In this document: in pieces, positions 24,481 to 26,839 of the stretch
Position numbering within the stretch: position 1 is the stretch's first letter
Layout: each line of letters opens with the position of its first letter
Origin: CAZODA01 sp964578485
GTDB lineage: Bacteria > Bacteroidota > Bacteroidia > Bacteroidales > Marinilabiliaceae
Direction of reading: 5' to 3'
Assembly (NCBI GenBank): GCA_964578485.1
Contig: CAZODA010000044.1
Coordinates: 1 to 26,839, forward strand
Length of the DNA: 26,839 nucleotides
The notes under the pieces: model-generated
Databases searched by the model: none
What the model was told of the DNA's origin: nothing
Seen by the model: the letters and a program-made list of their open reading frames with translations, nothing else
Translations under genes and position numbers: made by a program

Positions 24481-26118
24481 TTATGAATATATCATTGATT
24501 TCAAATCTTCTTCTACAGTTGAAATACTTCCAATTCCAAATTTTTCAATAAGAACATCTTTAACATTTGGCGACATAAAGGCCGGCAATGTAGGTCCAAG
24601 ATGTATATTTTTCACACCAAGATAAAGTAATGCAAGTAATACAATAACAGCTTTTTGCTCATACCATGCTATATTGTAAACTATTGGCAACTCGTTGATA
24701 TCTTTTAGTTCAAATATTTCCTTTAATTTTAAAGCTGTAACAGCAAGTGAATAAGAATCATTGCATTGTCCGGCATCTAAAACTCTTGGAATTCCACCAA
24801 TATCTCCTAAAGGCAGTTTGTTGTAACGATATTTTGCACAACCGGCTGTAAGAATGACCGAATCATTTGGTAATGCCTCTGCAAAATCGGTATAATAATT
24901 TCGTGATTTCATACGTCCGTCACATCCTGCCATTACAACGAATTTTTTGATGGCTCCTGATTTTACGGCATCTACAACTTTGTCGGCTAATTCTGAAATT
25001 TGATTATGTGCAAATCCTCCAATTAGTTCACCTTTTTCTAATTCAAGTGGTGGTTCACATTTTTTTGCATGATCAATAAGCACAGAAAAGTCTTTTGGAT
25101 CACCATTTTTGCGGTCTTCAATATGAATGCAACCGTCAAATCCAACCGTACCGGTAGTATAAATTCTTTCTTTATAACTTTCTTTAGGAGGTACAAGGCA
25201 GTTTGTGGTAAGTAGTACAGGTCCGTTAAAACTTTCAAATTCAGTAATTTGTTTCCACCAGGAGTTTCCATAATTACCTACAAAATGTTTGTATTTTTTA
25301 AATGCAGGGTAGTAGTTTGCCGGTAACATCTCACCATGAGTGTAAATATCTATACCTTTACCTTCAGTTTGTATAAGAAGCTCTTCAAAATCTTTTAAAT
25401 CATGACCGCTAACTAAAATTCCCGGATTTTTTCTTACTCCAAGATTTACTGTTGTCATCTCCGGATGGCCATAAGTTTCAGTATTTGCTTTATCAAGTAA
25501 TGCCATTGCTTCAACACCATATTTTCCGGTTTCCAAAACTAAGGGTAATAATTCATCAACCCCAAGAGTTGGATCTAAGGTTGCCAGCAATCCTTTTTTC
25601 ATGAAACGATTTAACTCTTCATTTTTATAATCAAGATTGACAGCATGCTCGGCATAGGCGGCCATTCCTTTTAATCCGTATATTACAAGCTCTTTAAGTG
25701 CACGAATATCTTCATCCTTTTCATTAAGAATTGAAACAGTCTCACTTTTTGAAATTATTTCATCATTGTTGTCGCTTTGCCATACTGCACATTCCGGTAA
25801 TTCGCCTTCAGGACTTCCTGTTTTGGCCTTTAAATCGTTTTGAAGAGAAAAGCCATATTTAATTTGACTTATAATTTTATTACTATCGAAATTTGCATTT
25901 GTGATAGTGATAAACAAAGAATCGATAATATATTTTTCTGCTTCACTGCCGGGTATATTTTTAAGATCGGCCTGATGGCTCCAAAAGGCTACCCCTTTAG
26001 TTACAAAAATTAGTAAATCTTGTAAATTCGCTACTTCAGGCGTCTTTCCACATACTCCTCTAACAGTACAGCCAATTCCTTTGGCAGTTTCTTGGCATTG
26101 ATAACAAAACATTGACAT
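24481..26118 (-). CDS. hcp: Hydroxylamine reductase / hybrid cluster protein, class I
   Basis: The 545-residue protein starts MSMFCYQCQETAKGIGCTVR. Cys5, Cys8, Cys17 and Cys23 have the CX2CX8CX5C spacing of class I Hcp, which binds a [4Fe-4S] cluster and is found mainly in anaerobes; the E. coli type has different spacing. The hybrid Fe-S-O cluster ligands are all present: His239 (VSGHDLKDFEELL), Glu263 (GEMLPANYYP), Cys307 (TTNCLVPP), Cys399 (MAGCDGR), Cys427 (TAGCAKYRYNKLPLG), Cys452 (DAGQCNDSYS), Glu487 and Lys489 (AWYEQKAV). Hcp reduces hydroxylamine in vitro and is now seen mainly as a nitric-oxide reductase in nitrosative stress. It is alone in its transcription unit; no hcr partner gene is seen in this window. 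A dyad and promoter box lie upstream. Confidence 0.97.
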   Translation of the reverse strand: MSMFCYQCQETAKGIGCTVRGVCGKTPEVANLQDLLIFVTKGVAFWSHQADLKNIPGSEAEKYIIDSLFITITNANFDSNKIISQIKYGFSLQNDLKAKTGSPEGELPECAVWQSDNNDEIISKSETVSILNEKDEDIRALKELVIYGLKGMAAYAEHAVNLDYKNEELNRFMKKGLLATLDPTLGVDELLPLVLETGKYGVEAMALLDKANTETYGHPEMTTVNLGVRKNPGILVSGHDLKDFEELLIQTEGKGIDIYTHGEMLPANYYPAFKKYKHFVGNYGNSWWKQITEFESFNGPVLLTTNCLVPPKESYKERIYTTGTVGFDGCIHIEDRKNGDPKDFSVLIDHAKKCEPPLELEKGELIGGFAHNQISELADKVVDAVKSGAIKKFVVMAGCDGRMKSRNYYTDFAEALPNDSVILTAGCAKYRYNKLPLGDIGGIPRVLDAGQCNDSYSLAVTALKLKEIFELKDINELPIVYNIAWYEQKAVIVLLALLYLGVKNIHLGPTLPAFMSPNVKDVLIEKFGIGSISTVEEDLKSMIYS

Positions 26119-26245
26119 ATTTATAGGATTTAAATTAATTATTTACTTATATTTTTTCAAACACAGTATCTTGTTAAACAGGATTTCAATTTACAAAAAA
26201 TAATTAAGTATTATTCAGATTGAACTAATAGCTTAGAAATTTTTT

Positions 26246-26273
26246 CATGCTTTTTATTTTTTGAAAAAGCATG
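26246..26273. other. Leader hairpin upstream of hcp (proximal)
   Basis: CATGCTTTTT and AAAAAGCATG form a perfect 10-bp stem with an 8-nt loop, about 130-155 bp upstream of the hcp start. On the minus (hcp) strand it is followed by A residues, so it is not a standard terminator for that transcript. If the promoter at 26334-26341 is used, it would be within the mRNA leader. Confidence 0.5.
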
Positions 26274-26297
26274 GAGAATTTTATCCCGACAATTTGT

Positions 26298-26321
26298 TTT
26301 TAGTGCCTTTAAGCACTAAAA
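26298..26321. other. Leader hairpin upstream of hcp (distal)
   Basis: TTTTAGTGC and GCACTAAAA form a perfect 9-bp stem with loop CTTTAA. It lies just downstream of the predicted transcription start of hcp on the minus strand. Confidence 0.45.
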
Positions 26322-26333
26322 TAAAATGTATTG

Positions 26334-26341
26334 CAAATTTA
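26334..26341 (-). promoter_or_regulatory. Candidate -7 box (TAAATTTG) for hcp
   Basis: On the minus strand TAAATTTG matches TAnnTTTG. It predicts a start near 26330 and a leader of about 210 nt. A perfect dyad lies 17 bp upstream of the box. Confidence 0.5.
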
Positions 26342-26358
26342 TAATGTGGAAGCTTATG

Positions 26359-26382
26359 AATTTGTAACTTTGGTTACAAATT
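26359..26382 (-). promoter_or_regulatory. CRP/FNR-type dyad operator upstream of hcp
   Basis: The 10-bp arms AATTTGTAAC and GTTACAAATT are perfect reverse complements separated by 4 bp. This is the size and layout of CRP/FNR-superfamily sites (TTGTAAC and GTTACAA with a 4-bp spacer). Its centre lies about 40-41 bp upstream of the start predicted from the TAAATTTG box, the position used by class II activators. HcpR, a CRP/FNR-family nitrosative-stress regulator, is known to control hcp in several Bacteroidota such as Porphyromonas, so an HcpR-like protein is the obvious candidate. No regulator gene of this type is in the window. Confidence 0.55.
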
Positions 26383-26660
26383 AGTTGATTAGCAAATTAG
26401 TTGATTAGTTAATTAGCAGATTAGTTGATTAGCAGATTAGTTGATGTGATAATTAGCAGATTAGCAGATTAGTTGATTAGCAGATTAGAACATCAATTAC
26501 GAATTAAAAATTACGAATTACGAAACTCCAAACTGGTCGTTGAGCGGAGTCGAAACGCCTGATTCAATTACAAATTAGCAGATTAGTTAATTAGTTAATT
26601 AGCAAATTAGTTGATTAGCAGATTAGATGATGAGTTATAAATTATGAGTTATGAATGATG
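26383..26660. repeat. Inverted copy of the 8.4-9.2 kb intergenic repeat
   Basis: The strand shown carries TTAGTTGATTAGCAGATTAG-type text, the 31-bp block at 26492-26522 (in the direct sense, as at 8422), then CCAAACTGGTCGTTGAGCGG and AACGCCTGATTC. Read as reverse complement, roughly 26470-26590 matches the short 114-bp unit around 8551-8670 almost base for base; the one clear difference is CGACTCC versus CGACCCC. No GC-rich insertion is present. Confidence 0.85.
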
Positions 26661-26671
26661 GGTTTCGTAAT

Positions 26672-26691
26672 CAATGAACAGTCATCAGTAA
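26672..26691. repeat. 20-bp dispersed repeat, inverted copy of 1405-1424
   Basis: CAATGAACAGTCATCAGTAA here is the exact reverse complement of the sequence at 1405-1424. A partial variant (ACTGATGACTGTTTACTGAT) follows at about 26739-26758, so this is a small family of its own. The 1405-1424 copy covers the antiporter stop codon. Confidence 0.7.
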
Positions 26692-26779
26692 AACAATGAA
26701 AAGTTTTTAATGTACCCGAAGCATCCTGCTTTGAGTACACTGATGACTGTTTACTGATCATTGATAACTGAACTCGAAA

Positions 26780-26839
26780 CCCGAAACTCAAAACCCGAAA
26801 CTCAAAACCCGAAACTCAAAACCCGAAACTCAAAACCCG
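26780..26839. repeat. 14-bp tandem repeat at window end
   Basis: The unit CCCGAAACTCAAAA is repeated without change from 26780, with 4.3 copies before the window ends; the array continues outside. The text just before it is a variant (AACTCGAAAC). A single related string occurs at about 1362-1380. Confidence 0.85.

Overview
The window looks like chromosomal DNA from a member of the Bacteroidota, probably an anaerobic or facultative Bacteroidia-type bacterium. The reasons are AT-rich DNA with almost no Shine-Dalgarno sequences, several TAnnTTTG boxes (the -7 element of Bacteroidota promoters), a TonB-dependent receptor with a carboxypeptidase-like N-terminal domain and a C-terminal Phe, and a class I hybrid cluster protein with the CX2CX8CX5C cysteine pattern found in anaerobes. 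I see no rRNA, tRNA, CRISPR array, transposase or integrase.

Layout. Positions 1-1117 hold the 3' part of a repeat-rich fibre-like surface or tail-fibre-type protein ending in a DUF1566/Lcl domain. Positions 1118-1418 are a mosaic of short intergenic repeats. Positions 1419-8418 carry a CPA2-type cation:proton antiporter (-), an AraC regulator, a YceI protein, a YgiD-type extradiol dioxygenase, an atypical SDR oxidoreductase (-), and a secreted protein with a carboxypeptidase regulatory-like domain. Positions 8419-9225 are a dense intergenic repeat array with 114-bp and 198-bp units. Next comes a hyperacidic small protein (-) and a 669-bp AT-rich gap.

Positions 10295-12511 are a two-gene unit: an XRE-cupin regulator and an acyl-CoA synthetase. 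Positions 12553-15134 (all -) carry an aldo/keto reductase, a DoxX membrane protein, a small conserved-looking hypothetical and the ribosome-rescue hydrolase ArfB. Positions 15258-16242 (+) carry a small helical protein and a secreted YwqK/TonB-C-like protein. After these come a hybrid histidine kinase with a degenerate receiver (-), ArgS (+), a TonB-dependent receptor (-), a D-2-hydroxyacid dehydrogenase (+) and Hcp (-). The window ends in the same intergenic repeat family as at 8.4-9.2 kb, but inverted.

How the genes work together. Most are single housekeeping or stress-response transcription units. Redox and electrophile handling recurs (YceI, YgiD-like dioxygenase, SDR, AKR, DoxX, Hcp). 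Hcp has the clearest regulatory region: a perfect dyad of the CRP/FNR type lies about 41 bp upstream of the transcription start predicted from a TAAATTTG box, followed by a long leader with two hairpins. The most unusual material is the repetitive DNA: a 90-bp coding repeat with a 270-bp higher-order period, and an intergenic repeat family that appears at three places in the window, in two orientations and with a nested GC-rich hairpin element.
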